This document shows, one piece after another, positions 36,325-46,015 of a stretch of DNA of 64,000 nucleotides; position 1 is the first letter of the stretch; each line of letters begins with the position of its first letter. The position numbers were made by a program, and so were the translations under genes. Under the pieces are notes generated by a model. It saw only the letters and a list, made by a program, of their open reading frames with translations. It searched no databases and was not told the DNA's origin. Origin of the DNA: Bacillus sp. FJAT-26390 (GTDB lineage Bacteria > Bacillota > Bacilli > Paenibacillales > Paenibacillaceae); contig NZ_MAQX01000001.1 in NCBI RefSeq assembly GCF_001682865.1, positions 620,001-684,000 on the forward strand, given 5' to 3'.

Positions 36325-37110
36325 ATGATTGAGCAGAAAACCCCTCATCTGACAAACTTGCAGATGTGGCAAGCATGGAGAGAACAGGGCGAGCTGGAAG
36401 CAAAGAAAAAGCTGATTGAGCAATATTTGCCGCTTGTTGATTATGTTACAAATCGTATGGCGATTGGTCTTCCGAAAAACGTCATTAAGGATGATTTGGC
36501 AAGCAACGGCGTTATGGGGCTTATCGATGCCATCGAAAAATTTGATTATTGCCGCGGCTTGCAATTCGAGACTTATGCTTCTTGGCGCATTCGCGGCGCT
36601 ATTATTGATGGTTTGCGGCAAGGCGACTGGGTGCCTCGCTCCGTAAGGGAGAAAGCGAAGCGAGTGGAAGAAGCCTATCAGCATTTGGAGCAGCAGTATT
36701 TGCGCACCGTTACCGATGCTGAGATTAGCCGTTACCTGGACGTGTCGGAGAAAGAATTTACGAATATGCTTCAAGATATCGCAGTTACGACGATATGCTC
36801 GTTAGAGGATCCCATTCGAGAAGAGGAATCGGAGACCAGAATGTCATTGTTAGTAGATGACAAAGCAAAAAATCCAGATCACAAGGTACACGAGTTTTAC
36901 TTAAAGGAATCGCTAGTTAAAGGAATTGAGCGCCTCACGGAAAAGGAACGCACCGTCGTTTCTCTGTTTTACTACGAGGAATTATCATTAAGTGAAATTG
37001 CTGAAGTAATGTCACTGTCACCTTCGAGAATTTCCCAGCTCCACTCGAAAGCTATTTTGCGATTGCGGGGAGCTTTGGCTAAGCATAAAGATCAACTCAT
37101 GCAACATTAG
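36325..37110 (+). CDS. sigD: RNA polymerase sigma-28 factor SigD (FliA/WhiG)
   Basis: SigD directs transcription of late motility genes such as flagellin and autolysins. The 261-residue protein has sigma regions 2 (VDYVTNRMAIGLPKNV, FETYASWRIRGAIIDGLR), 3 and 4 (LTEKERTVVSLFYYEELSLSEIAEV; SPSRISQLHSKAI). GGAGAGTGAG precedes ATG 36325. It lies 4 bases after the membrane protein gene, near the end of the operon, as in B. subtilis. No anti-sigma FlgM gene is in the window. Confidence 0.97.
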   Translation: MIEQKTPHLTNLQMWQAWREQGELEAKKKLIEQYLPLVDYVTNRMAIGLPKNVIKDDLASNGVMGLIDAIEKFDYCRGLQFETYASWRIRGAIIDGLRQGDWVPRSVREKAKRVEEAYQHLEQQYLRTVTDAEISRYLDVSEKEFTNMLQDIAVTTICSLEDPIREEESETRMSLLVDDKAKNPDHKVHEFYLKESLVKGIERLTEKERTVVSLFYYEELSLSEIAEVMSLSPSRISQLHSKAILRLRGALAKHKDQLMQH

Positions 37111-37125
37111 GAAGGAGGGGAAAAG

Positions 37126-38532
37126 GTGGATAATCTACAATTAGACTCATACCTTAGCATCCAGATCTCAGCCGATAAACTATCTGCCTTCTTGACATTT
37201 AGCCGGATTACGGATGAGTTTGGATGCAGCGGCGATGATCTAGAACGTTTTGTTCGAAGCAAAGGGGTCGTCTTTGGCGTGCGGGCTGAAGTTCTGAAAC
37301 AAATTGGTACGAATCCGCTTGCGTACTATAAGGATCAGACTTTGATTGCGCAAGGCGTTTCGCCCGTACCGGGCAAGGATGGTTTCATACGATTAGTATA
37401 TGACATGGAGAAAAGAAACAGCGCTCCTGCCGAGCTGGAAGACGGAAAGGTCGACTTCAAAGAAGTCGTCCAGCTAAAAAATGTTAAACGGGGTCAACTG
37501 ATTGCAGAACGATTTGATCCACAGCCTGGTCCATCCGGCCAAACGGTAACGGGGGAAGAGATTCCCTCTAAGCTTGGGAAGCATGTAAGATTTAAGGTCG
37601 GCAAAAATGTCGTGCTTAATGACGAGCAAACGGCTATGTACAGTGCGATTGACGGCCTTATTTCGCTGACGGAAAAAGAGAAAATTAATGTTTTCCCGGT
37701 GTATGAAGTGAACGGCGACGTTGACTACAGCGTTGGAAATATTGATTTTGTCGGCACTGTCGTTATCAGGGGCAACGTGCTCAGCGGCTTTCGCGTTAAG
37801 GCATCTGGCGATATCCGGGTAATCGGCGGCGTTGAAGGAGCAGAAATCGAATCAGATGGCTCTGTTGAAATTACAGGCGGCATCCTTGGCAGCAACAAAG
37901 GTTTCGTTAAGGCAGGGCATAATGTTCGCAGCTCCTTCATTCAAGAAGGCAATGTCATCGCCGGAGAAGAGGTGCTCGTATCCCAGAGCATCATGCACTC
38001 GCATGTAAAGGCTGGCAGAAATGTCATATGCTCCGGTGCCAAGGGATTGATCGTGGGCGGCATCGTGCAAGCGGGCGATTTGGTAAGCGCACGAACGGTC
38101 GGCAATTCCATGTCAACCGCAACAACGATTGAGGTAGGCGTTAAGCCGGAATATCGCACGGAGCTGCTTGAGCTTAGAGGACGGCTCAAACAGAATATGG
38201 AAAGCTTGGACAAGTCGGAGAAAGCATTGACCATTTTGGATCAGCTGGCGGCTACAGGCAACCTTTCGCCGGAGAAGATGGCGCTTCGCATTAAATTGAC
38301 GGCAACGAAACGTCAAACGCTGCTCGAGAACGATCAAACGAAAAGCCGAATTCTTGCTATCGAGAAATCGCTTGAGGATACTGATCGTTCGAGAGTCGAT
38401 GTCAGCAACATCGTGTTTGGCGGCACAAAAATTGTAATTGGCAGATACACCAAATTCGTCAAAGATTCTTCGCAGCGCGTTACCTTCCGATATTCGGAGG
38501 GGGATATCGTCTTAGTTCCTTACACAAAGTAA
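37126..38532 (+). CDS. DUF342 family protein (FapA-like)
   Basis: The 468-residue protein fits the DUF342/FapA family: an N-terminal globular part, a central right-handed beta-helix with repeating V/I-G-x motifs (IDFVGTVVIRGNVLSGFRV to GGIVQAGDLVSA) and a C-terminal coiled coil (about 345-425). Family members in other bacteria affect flagellar assembly or polar placement, but the molecular role is not settled. GTG 37126 follows AAGGAGGGG. It sits right after sigD. Confidence 0.87.
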   Translation: MDNLQLDSYLSIQISADKLSAFLTFSRITDEFGCSGDDLERFVRSKGVVFGVRAEVLKQIGTNPLAYYKDQTLIAQGVSPVPGKDGFIRLVYDMEKRNSAPAELEDGKVDFKEVVQLKNVKRGQLIAERFDPQPGPSGQTVTGEEIPSKLGKHVRFKVGKNVVLNDEQTAMYSAIDGLISLTEKEKINVFPVYEVNGDVDYSVGNIDFVGTVVIRGNVLSGFRVKASGDIRVIGGVEGAEIESDGSVEITGGILGSNKGFVKAGHNVRSSFIQEGNVIAGEEVLVSQSIMHSHVKAGRNVICSGAKGLIVGGIVQAGDLVSARTVGNSMSTATTIEVGVKPEYRTELLELRGRLKQNMESLDKSEKALTILDQLAATGNLSPEKMALRIKLTATKRQTLLENDQTKSRILAIEKSLEDTDRSRVDVSNIVFGGTKIVIGRYTKFVKDSSQRVTFRYSEGDIVLVPYTK

Positions 38533-38568
38533 CGGCTGCAAAAGAATTGCGCAAAGGGGGAAGCTGCA

Positions 38569-38895
38569 ATGACATTCAAATCAATGGATTTGCAAATGTC
38601 GGTTCCGCGCACGCAGGAATTTAGCGGCATGCATGGACAAGCGATTCATAAACCTGTAGCGGATCAAAATATGCTGGCTGCCCAGACTACGAAAGATACG
38701 GAGCTTGCCAGAGGGAAAAATTCGGCGGTAGAGCAAACGAACGGCCTTAACGTACGCAGCGAGAAAGATGGCCGGCAGGAAGATGCGAACCAGCAGGGCA
38801 GGCGTAAACGTTCAGAAATAGGCGCTGCGGAAAGCGAGCAGGAGCATCCTCCAACCCACCCCTTTAAAGGGCATAGGCTCGATATAAAGCTATAA
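38569..38895 (+). CDS. Small hydrophilic protein of the flagellar operon end
   Basis: I do not recognise a named family. The 108-residue protein is Gln-, Lys- and Glu-rich with no membrane helix, probably largely disordered, and ends HPFKGHRLDIKL. Similar HPYKGHxxDI endings occur in small proteins near motility genes of related Bacillota, to my memory. GGGGGAAG precedes the ATG, and its spacing fits the operon, so it is probably translated. Confidence 0.68.
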   Translation: MTFKSMDLQMSVPRTQEFSGMHGQAIHKPVADQNMLAAQTTKDTELARGKNSAVEQTNGLNVRSEKDGRQEDANQQGRRKRSEIGAAESEQEHPPTHPFKGHRLDIKL

Positions 38896-38931
38896 GATTT
38901 AGGCGAACATTAGAAAGGCAGGCTATGAACG

Positions 38932-39495
38932 ATGCAGCCATACTTGCAATATATTGTATTACTCGGAGCGGTTGTCATTGTTGGCGCCTTTGTAATGCCG
39001 AGAAAGAAGCAGGAGCATTCGCTTCCTTCGCAATCGATGCAAAACATGGAAACGGCGCTGGAGCAGTTCATGGAGAACATGGAGAAGGATAATGAAGAGC
39101 TTGTTCAGTTGGTTAGAGATGCACAGCAGGAGACAAAGGTTGATGCGGAGCGTCAGGAGCAAAGGATTGCGGAGCTAGAGAGAAAGTGTGAGCAGCTTGC
39201 AGAGCAGCTGCAAATGGCGCGATCTGCTACCGCAACAATTACGCTTCAGACTGCTTCTCCTCAGCCTCTTTCGATTGATGCGGGCAAAAGCGAAGCAGCT
39301 TTTGCGAAGCTCCCAGAGCCAGTTGAAGAGGAAGCTCCACGCGCAAATACGATTCATTCCCGTTATGCGGAGCTTTTTTCACTTTATGAACAAGGCAAAT
39401 CCATTGAAATGATCTCCAAGAAGCTTGGCATGAATAAGGGAGAGGTACAGCTCATTATTCAGCTCGCGAAGCAGGAGGAGGCCGCTCATGCTTAA
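38932..39495 (+). CDS. SwrB-like membrane protein with coiled coil and HTH-like C-terminus
   Basis: The 187-residue protein has an N-terminal membrane helix (about 5-23), a coiled coil (about 35-105), a linker, and a C-terminal motif LYEQGKSIEMISKKLGMNKGEV (in part) typical of helix-turn-helix-like ends. This layout and the position after sigD match SwrB (YlxL) of B. subtilis, which activates flagellar type III export. Sequence identity cannot be judged here. The ribosome binding site is weak (AAAGGCAGG). It overlaps the next gene by 8 bases. Confidence 0.75.
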   Translation: MQPYLQYIVLLGAVVIVGAFVMPRKKQEHSLPSQSMQNMETALEQFMENMEKDNEELVQLVRDAQQETKVDAERQEQRIAELERKCEQLAEQLQMARSATATITLQTASPQPLSIDAGKSEAAFAKLPEPVEEEAPRANTIHSRYAELFSLYEQGKSIEMISKKLGMNKGEVQLIIQLAKQEEAAHA

Positions 39496-40063
39496 AAACC
39501 GCTTATTTTTGATCGGTCTCGGTGCTGGCATCATTATAGGCGCATTATTATTCCAGCTCATGCTCTCAGGCGAGCAGAGCAGGCAAAAGCTAGGTCAAAT
39601 GGGCACGGAGCCAAGCGGGAAGCTCTACACGCAAGTGGAGGTCGACGCATTACTTGAGGCTGAACGCGACTCGTTTAAGCTTGACCAAGAAGCGAAGGCG
39701 GGAACAAAGACGCAGGCGGAGCCTAAAACCGAGCCAGCCAAAGAAGAGCAGCCTGCTGCTACTATGGATGCTCCCTCTCCTACCGCGGAGCCCGTAAAGG
39801 AAGAAGCGGCAATTAAGCATGTCATTCGGATCGAGGCGGGATCAAACTTAACCAAAACAGCAGAGCTGCTCGCCGCTAATCACATTATAGACAACAAAAC
39901 GGCGTTTATTAGCCAGATGAAGAAATCAAAAAAACTGGTACGCGCCGGTTATTTTCTGTTTCAAGAGAAGATGACGGTAGCTGAAGCGATTGTAGTTGTA
40001 ACGGGTGAGCCGATTACGAAAAAAGAAGCTGATGCGATTACTTCTAGCAAAAAAGCAGGTTAA
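39488..40063 (+). CDS. Membrane-anchored protein with MltG/LysM-like domain
   Basis: The 191-residue protein has an N-terminal membrane helix (about 5-24), a disordered Glu/Pro/Ala-rich stretch (about 68-115) and a C-terminal domain of about 60 residues. The pattern IEAGSNLTKTAELLAANHIIDNKTAF and VRAGYFLFQEKMTVAEAI resembles the LysM-like N-terminal part of MltG/YceG lytic transglycosylases. The catalytic domain is absent. It may bind peptidoglycan near the flagellum, but this is a guess. AGGAGGAGG precedes the ATG. Confidence 0.75.
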   Translation: MLKNRLFLIGLGAGIIIGALLFQLMLSGEQSRQKLGQMGTEPSGKLYTQVEVDALLEAERDSFKLDQEAKAGTKTQAEPKTEPAKEEQPAATMDAPSPTAEPVKEEAAIKHVIRIEAGSNLTKTAELLAANHIIDNKTAFISQMKKSKKLVRAGYFLFQEKMTVAEAIVVVTGEPITKKEADAITSSKKAG

Positions 40064-40084
40064 CCTATCTTTTCAGAATCATTG

Positions 40085-40113
40085 TTGCACGAGATATATA
40101 TTTATGGTATATT
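40085..40113 (+). promoter_or_regulatory. Sigma-A promoter of rpsB
   Basis: TTGCAC (40085-40090) and TATATT (40108-40113) are separated by exactly 17 bases. Transcription would start near 40120 and give a leader of about 120 bases. It lies directly after the flagellar operon. Confidence 0.85.
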
Positions 40114-40119
40114 AATTCA

Positions 40120-40241
40120 CGGTGTTAAAAACGCACGCAGGTCAATTTTGCCAAACGGTGCTTCCGCCCGGCGGAAGTTTTGGTGAAAGATGCGACTAGC
40201 GGAGGAGCACTAAAAAAACCATTATAGGAGGTGTTGAAGAA
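40120..40241 (+). promoter_or_regulatory. Structured leader of rpsB
   Basis: The leader contains a hairpin CTTCCG-CCCGG-CGGAAG (40161-40177) followed by four T, and flanking complementary segments (GCAC near 40133 with GGTGC near 40158). This is consistent with an autoregulatory ribosomal protein S2 leader or a weak attenuator. The ribosome binding site TAGGAGGTG lies outside the hairpin. Confidence 0.5.
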
Positions 40242-40940
40242 ATGGCGGTTATTTCCATGAAACAGCTACTAGAAGCTGGGGTACACTTCGGTCATCAGAC
40301 TCGTCGTTGGAACCCGAAGATGGATCGTTATATCTTCACAGAAAGAAACGGGATTTACATTATCGATTTGCAAAAAACGGTTAAGAAAGTTGATGAAGCA
40401 TACAACTTTGTTAAATCGATCGCTGCAGACGGCGGCACTATGCTGTTCGTAGGTACAAAAAAACAAGCACAAGATTCCGTGAAAGAAGAAGCAGAACGTT
40501 GCGGTAACTTCTACATCAACCAACGTTGGCTCGGCGGAACTTTGACTAACTTCCAAACGATTCAAAAACGTATCGACCGTTTGAAACAGCTTGAGAAGTG
40601 GGAAGAGGACGGCACTTTCGAAGTTCTTCCGAAGAAAGAAGTTATCATTCTTCGCAAAGAAAAAGACCGTTTGGAAAAATTCCTTGGCGGTATCAAAGGA
40701 ATGAAAGGTTTGCCAAGCGCGTTGTTCATCATTGACCCACGCAAAGAGCGCATTGCTGTAGCAGAAGCTCGCAAACTTGGTATCCCAATCGTTGGTATCG
40801 TTGATACGAACTGTGATCCAGACGAAATCGACTACGTAATTCCAGGTAACGATGATGCAATTCGTGCCGTTAAGTTGTTGACGTCGAAAATGGCTGATGC
40901 AATCGTTGAAGCTAACCAAGGCGAACAAACAACGGCTTAA
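40242..40940 (+). CDS. rpsB: 30S ribosomal protein S2
   Basis: The 232-residue protein shows the S2 signatures [35 protein letters not shown] and [13 protein letters not shown] (in part), and is of normal length. AGGAGGTG precedes the ATG. Codon use is strongly biased, as expected for a highly expressed gene. It is followed by a terminator before tsf. Confidence 0.98.
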   Translation: MAVISMKQLLEAGVHFGHQTRRWNPKMDRYIFTERNGIYIIDLQKTVKKVDEAYNFVKSIAADGGTMLFVGTKKQAQDSVKEEAERCGNFYINQRWLGGTLTNFQTIQKRIDRLKQLEKWEEDGTFEVLPKKEVIILRKEKDRLEKFLGGIKGMKGLPSALFIIDPRKERIAVAEARKLGIPIVGIVDTNCDPDEIDYVIPGNDDAIRAVKLLTSKMADAIVEANQGEQTTA

Positions 40941-40963
40941 TTTAGAGGCTTTAGTTAGTCAAC

Positions 40964-41006
40964 AAAGGGTGGTCAGATGGTGATAAACCTCTCACTGCCC
41001 TTTTTT
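40964..41006 (+). terminator. Terminator between rpsB and tsf
   Basis: AAAGGGTGGT (40964-40973) pairs with ACTGCCCTTT (ending 41003) over 10 bp with two wobble pairs, followed by a T-run. It may reduce rather than stop read-through into tsf, since tsf has no clear promoter of its own. Confidence 0.8.
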
Positions 41007-41084
41007 CGAATGTAAATGACTAGAACCAACAGTATATCATTACGGGGCTACATAGGCTTCGTATAATTTATAGGAGGGCTTACA

Positions 41085-41735
41085 ATGGCAGTTAGTGCTA
41101 GCGCGGTAAAAGAACTACGGGAAAGAACTGGGGCAGGGATGCTCGATTGCAAGAAAGCTTTGGACGAAACAAACAACGATATCGAAAAAGCGATTGCGTT
41201 CCTTCGTGAAAAAGGTTTGGCAGCTGCAGCTAACAAAGCAGGCCGTATCGCAACTGAAGGCGTAGTTGAATCGTACATTCACGCTGGCGGCCGTATCGGC
41301 GTAATCGTTGAAGTTAACTGCGAAACAGACTTCGTTGCAAAAACGGATCAATTCCGTGAGTTTGCAAGAGACGTTGCTATGCAAATCGCAGCAGCTAACC
41401 CTAAATTTGTTAGCCGTGAAGAGGTTTCTTCCGAAGAACTTGAAAAAGAGCGCGAAATTTTGAAAGCTCAAGCGCTTAACGAAGGCAAACCAGAAAAAAT
41501 CGTTGAGAAAATGGTTGAAGGCCGTATCTCGAAGTACTACGAAGAGTTCTGTCTTCTTGAGCAATCGTTCATTAAAGACCCAGACAAAACGATCTCCACT
41601 TTGCTTAACGAAAAAATCAGCAAAATTGGTGAAAATATTTCCATCCGTCGCTTCGTTCGTTACGAGCTTGGTGAAGGCCTAGAGAAAAAAGTAGACAATT
41701 TCGTTGAAGAAGTAATGGCACAAGTTAAACATTAA
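41085..41735 (+). CDS. tsf: Elongation factor Ts
   Basis: EF-Ts recycles EF-Tu by GDP/GTP exchange. The 216-residue protein has the N-terminal UBA-like motif [19 protein letters not shown] and the core [14 protein letters not shown]. It is the short Gram-positive form with a single core subdomain set, though somewhat shorter than the 293-residue B. subtilis protein. It ends with a proper C-terminal helix. TAGGAGGG precedes the ATG. Confidence 0.97.
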   Translation: MAVSASAVKELRERTGAGMLDCKKALDETNNDIEKAIAFLREKGLAAAANKAGRIATEGVVESYIHAGGRIGVIVEVNCETDFVAKTDQFREFARDVAMQIAAANPKFVSREEVSSEELEKEREILKAQALNEGKPEKIVEKMVEGRISKYYEEFCLLEQSFIKDPDKTISTLLNEKISKIGENISIRRFVRYELGEGLEKKVDNFVEEVMAQVKH

Positions 41736-41745
41736 TCCGAACGCA

Positions 41746-41774
41746 CAGGCGGGGCGGGGCGTCCGCCCCGCCTG
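41746..41774 (+). terminator. GC-rich hairpin after tsf
   Basis: CAGGCGGGGCG (41746-41756) pairs perfectly with CGCCCCGCCTG (41764-41774) around GGGCGTC. The following CTTGTAT is a poor T-tract, so termination may be partial. Confidence 0.65.
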
Positions 41775-41787
41775 CTTGTATGATTAG

Positions 41788-42566
<779 letters not shown>

Positions 42567-42567
<1 letters not shown>

Positions 42568-43121
42568 TGCCACAAGAGCTGAAGAAAAACGCAGAAGAAC
42601 GTATGGATAAAGCGATCTCCGCGCTTAAACGTGATTTGTCGTCTTTGCGCGCTGGCAAAGCGAACCCTTCTTTGCTGGACCGTATTCAAGTGGAATATTA
42701 CGGAGCGATGACGCCTGTCAACCAACTGGCTAACATAAACACGCCTGACTCCCGCACGTTGTTTATTCAACCGTGGGACAAATCGTCGATTTCGGCGATT
42801 GAAAAAGCGATTATGAAATCCGATCTTGGCCTTACGCCTTCGAATGATGGCGTAGCGATTCGCATTTCGATTCCGCCGCTAACGGAGGAACGTCGTGCTG
42901 ATCTGGTAAAAACTTCGAAAAAGTTTGGTGAAGAAGCGAAGGTAGCTATCCGCAACATTCGCCGCGACGCTAACGATGGCATTAAAAAACTTGAGAAAAC
43001 GACGATCTCTGAAGACGAGTCGCGTGGACATCAAGAGGATATTCAAAAAGCAACTGACAAGTTTATTGCAGAAGTAGATAAAGTGCTGGTTGCTAAAGAA
43101 AAAGAAATTATGGAAGTATAA
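42567..43121 (+). CDS. frr: Ribosome recycling factor
   Basis: RRF splits post-termination ribosomes with EF-G. The 184-residue protein shows [37 protein letters not shown] and the C-terminal [12 protein letters not shown] (each in part), with normal length. It is coupled to pyrH by a TAATG overlap. Confidence 0.98.
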
Positions 43122-43130
43122 TAATCTCTG

Positions 43131-43150
43131 GGCCCCTCCGCTAGGTGGGG
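43131..43150 (+). terminator. Weak hairpin between frr and uppS
   Basis: CCCCTCC and GGTGGGG pair with one T-T mismatch around GCTA, followed by a broken T stretch (TTTGGTTTTG). It may be a partial terminator. Confidence 0.35.
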
Positions 43151-43182
43151 TTTGGTTTTGATTTCGGTTGGGAGGAAGTAAG

Positions 43183-43947
43183 ATGATCGAGCGACTTTGG
43201 GCCAAACTAGGCAAATCGTCCTTACAGCCGACTGATTCTGTGGCCTTAGAAAATGTGCCTGAGCATGTTGCGATTATAATGGACGGGAATGGTCGCTGGG
43301 CTAAAGATCGTGGATTGCCACGAATGGCAGGTCATCATTCCGGCATGAAAGCGGTCAAACGTATTACAATTGCAGCAGACCGGTTAGGCGTCAAGTATTT
43401 GACGTTATATGCGTTTTCAACGGAAAACTGGAAGAGACCGAAAGCTGAAGTGGATTTTCTCATGAAGCTGCCCCAGCAATTTCTTGAAATTGAATTAGAA
43501 GAGCTGATTGCAAACAACGTACAGGTTCGTATGATGGGCCATAAAGAGGATTTGCCATCATTTACTATAAGCGCAGTTGAAGAAGCGATTGTGAAAACTG
43601 CAAACAATACTGGACTTGTTTTGAATTTTGCTCTGAATTACGGAAGCCGTAAGGAAATGCTTGAAGCCATAAAAAGTATCGCTTCAGAAGTTCAGGAAGG
43701 GAGTTTATCCCTGGATGAAATTGATGATAAAGTGATGGCAGATCGATTGCTTACAAGCGGATTGCCCGATCCGGATTTACTCATTCGTACTAGCGGAGAG
43801 CTGCGTCTAAGCAATTTTATGATGTGGCAGCTAGCTTACAGTGAGTTATGGTTTACGGATGTGTACTGGCCGGAATTTACGGAAGCGCATTTTCAAGAGG
43901 CGATTTTGGAATATCAGCGCCGTGCACGTCGATATGGTGGATTGTAG
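43183..43947 (+). CDS. uppS: Undecaprenyl diphosphate synthase
   Basis: UppS adds isoprene units to farnesyl diphosphate in cis to make the C55 cell-wall lipid carrier. The 254-residue protein has catalytic D34 in IIMDGNGRWAKDRG, the segments YAFSTENWKRP and DLLIRTSGELRLSNF. ATG 43183 has GGGAGG 8-9 bases upstream; TTG 43168 would lie before it. It precedes cdsA as in most Bacillota. Confidence 0.97.
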   Translation: MIERLWAKLGKSSLQPTDSVALENVPEHVAIIMDGNGRWAKDRGLPRMAGHHSGMKAVKRITIAADRLGVKYLTLYAFSTENWKRPKAEVDFLMKLPQQFLEIELEELIANNVQVRMMGHKEDLPSFTISAVEEAIVKTANNTGLVLNFALNYGSRKEMLEAIKSIASEVQEGSLSLDEIDDKVMADRLLTSGLPDPDLLIRTSGELRLSNFMMWQLAYSELWFTDVYWPEFTEAHFQEAILEYQRRARRYGGL

Positions 43948-43974
43948 CTTCAAGCAACGGAGTGTGACTTTTCA

Positions 43975-44769
43975 TTGAGACAACGAATTATTACCGGAGT
44001 TGTAGCAGGTGCTGGGTTCATCGGCCTTACGATCGTAGGCGGATGGCTATATACTAGTCTACTCGTATTACTAGCAATTATCGGCTTTACTGAATATGCG
44101 CGCATGAATGGTGTAGCATGGTCGCATCCGTCTTCTTTGTTCGGATATGCGGGTGTGCTACTGTTCGTGCTTCCTTGGTCAGATTGGGGAATAACGATTC
44201 CTTCGCCGTTAGCCATTCTTTGGGTGCTTGCCTTCTTATTGCTTGCAATAACCGTAATTACAAAAAATAAAACTACAATTGACGGCGCCGCACTTATGTT
44301 GCTAGGCGCTTTATATGTAGGCTATGGCTTTTCCGCTATGGTCGAGGCACGTCAAATTGAGCAACATGGTTTAATATGGACGTTTTTGGCCTTTGGCTGT
44401 ATTTGGGCATCGGATATCGGCGCATATTTTATGGGACGAGCCTTTGGGAAAACAAAGCTCTGGCCCTCGATCAGTCCAAATAAAACGATTGAAGGCGCCC
44501 TGGGAGGCGTTTTATTTTCCTTAATCGTATCTGCGGTTTTCGCTTTGGCGATTCCTGATTTTATCGATTTGCCAAAAGCGCTGCTTATAGGCTTAGTTGC
44601 CGCTGTAGCAGGGCAATTTGGGGATTTGATTCAATCAGCCTATAAAAGGGTCAGAGATATTAAGGATACCGGCACGTTGTTGCCGGGACATGGCGGCGTG
44701 CTTGACCGATGCGACAGCTGGCTGATCGTATTTCCGCTGTTGGTGCTGACCGAGCTGCTGCCCGTATAA
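43975..44769 (+). CDS. cdsA: Phosphatidate cytidylyltransferase
   Basis: CdsA makes CDP-diacylglycerol, the precursor of phosphatidylglycerol and related lipids. The 264-residue protein has about eight membrane helices and the C-terminal signature DSIQSAYKR-type region (GDLIQSAYKRVRDIKDTG) with LPGHGGVLDRCDS (in part). TTG 43975 has CGGAGTG upstream. The final metal-binding region reads LDRCDS; families often have LDRxDS. Confidence 0.95.
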   Translation: MRQRIITGVVAGAGFIGLTIVGGWLYTSLLVLLAIIGFTEYARMNGVAWSHPSSLFGYAGVLLFVLPWSDWGITIPSPLAILWVLAFLLLAITVITKNKTTIDGAALMLLGALYVGYGFSAMVEARQIEQHGLIWTFLAFGCIWASDIGAYFMGRAFGKTKLWPSISPNKTIEGALGGVLFSLIVSAVFALAIPDFIDLPKALLIGLVAAVAGQFGDLIQSAYKRVRDIKDTGTLLPGHGGVLDRCDSWLIVFPLLVLTELLPV

Positions 44770-44787
44770 GTCAGGAGGATTTTTGGC

Positions 44788-45927
44788 ATGAAAAAAATAA
44801 GCATATTAGGTTCAACTGGCTCAATCGGAACACAAACGCTGGACATTATAGCCCATGATCCTGATCGGTACACGGTTGTCGGCTTATCGGCTGGCGCTAA
44901 CGTTGATCTGATTATCGAGCAGGCGAATCGATTCAAGCCGTCAATCGTCAGCTTGGCTTCCAAGTCTGACGCTGACGCTGCACGGCCTCATATGCCGGCA
45001 GGAACGAAGGTCGTATTTGGCGAGGAAGGCCTTATCGAAGTAGCGGCTGGTGTGGACGCTGACGTCGTTGTAACGGCAATTATGGGCAGCAGAGGCTTGC
45101 CTGCAACACTAGCAGCCATTGACGCAGGCAGAACGATCGGTTTAGCCAACAAAGAGACACTCGTTACTGCAGGTCATATCGTCATGGAGCGCGCACGCCA
45201 GCGCGGCGTAAGCATTTTCCCGATTGATAGCGAGCATTCAGCTATATTTCAATGCTTGAACGGCGAAGATCGTAAATCGATCAAGCAAATTACGCTGACA
45301 GCCTCGGGCGGTTCCTTTCGTGACCGGACAAGAGAAGAGCTTGAAGGCGTAACCGTCGCAGAGGCGCTTAATCACCCGAACTGGTCAATGGGCGCAAAGA
45401 TTACGATTGATTCCGCGACGATGGTTAATAAAGGTCTTGAGGTCATTGAGGCAAAATGGCTTTTTGACGTTACATACGATCAGATAGATGTCATTATTCA
45501 TCCGGAGAGCATCATTCATTCTTATGTAGAGTTTTCCGATCACAGCGTCATCGCGCAGCTTGGGATGCCTGATATGCGCGTGCCGATCCAATACGCATTA
45601 TCTTATCCGGAGCGGAACGCTACTCCAACGAATAGGCTGAATCTAGCTCAAATCGGAAGGCTGAATTTCCGTGAGATGGATTTTGACAGATACCCATGCT
45701 TAAGGCTTGCTTTTGCATGCGGCCGTATGGGCGAATCCGCGCCGTCTGTCTTTAATGCAGCCAACGAGGTCGCAGTGGCACGCTTTTTGAAAGGTGAAAT
45801 TACGTTTTTGGACATTGAGCGGATATTGGAGACGGTAGTTGAACGTCACGAGGTGTCTGCTATTAATGACTTGCAAATGATTGCAGAAGTGGACGCTTGG
45901 GCGCGCCAGCTGGCAGAATCCGTATAA
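44788..45927 (+). CDS. dxr: 1-deoxy-D-xylulose 5-phosphate reductoisomerase
   Basis: Dxr makes 2-C-methyl-D-erythritol 4-phosphate, the committed step of the non-mevalonate isoprenoid pathway. The 379-residue protein has the NADPH-binding ILGSTGSIGTQTLD, the metal/substrate segments LANKETLVTAG and PIDSEHSAIFQCL, and SATMVNKGLEVIEA. TCAGGAGG precedes the ATG. It adjoins uppS and cdsA, which use isoprenoid and lipid products. Confidence 0.98.
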   Translation: MKKISILGSTGSIGTQTLDIIAHDPDRYTVVGLSAGANVDLIIEQANRFKPSIVSLASKSDADAARPHMPAGTKVVFGEEGLIEVAAGVDADVVVTAIMGSRGLPATLAAIDAGRTIGLANKETLVTAGHIVMERARQRGVSIFPIDSEHSAIFQCLNGEDRKSIKQITLTASGGSFRDRTREELEGVTVAEALNHPNWSMGAKITIDSATMVNKGLEVIEAKWLFDVTYDQIDVIIHPESIIHSYVEFSDHSVIAQLGMPDMRVPIQYALSYPERNATPTNRLNLAQIGRLNFREMDFDRYPCLRLAFACGRMGESAPSVFNAANEVAVARFLKGEITFLDIERILETVVERHEVSAINDLQMIAEVDAWARQLAESV

Positions 45928-46015
45928 TATCGGTCAAATTCCGGTTCTCTTGTATCGGACGGGAGAATAATGATAATCTATGTACAGGCCGTAACGAACA
46001 GGAGGCTTCAGCTTT

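Noticed and set aside
40269-40928. 219-codon minus-strand open frame opposite rpsB
   Set aside because: It mirrors the biased codon use of rpsB; Phe/Asn-rich shadow with no plausible start site.
41062-41067. TATAAT directly before the tsf ribosome binding site
   Set aside because: A start from this box would fall on the ribosome binding site itself, and no acceptable -35 box is present; probably chance.
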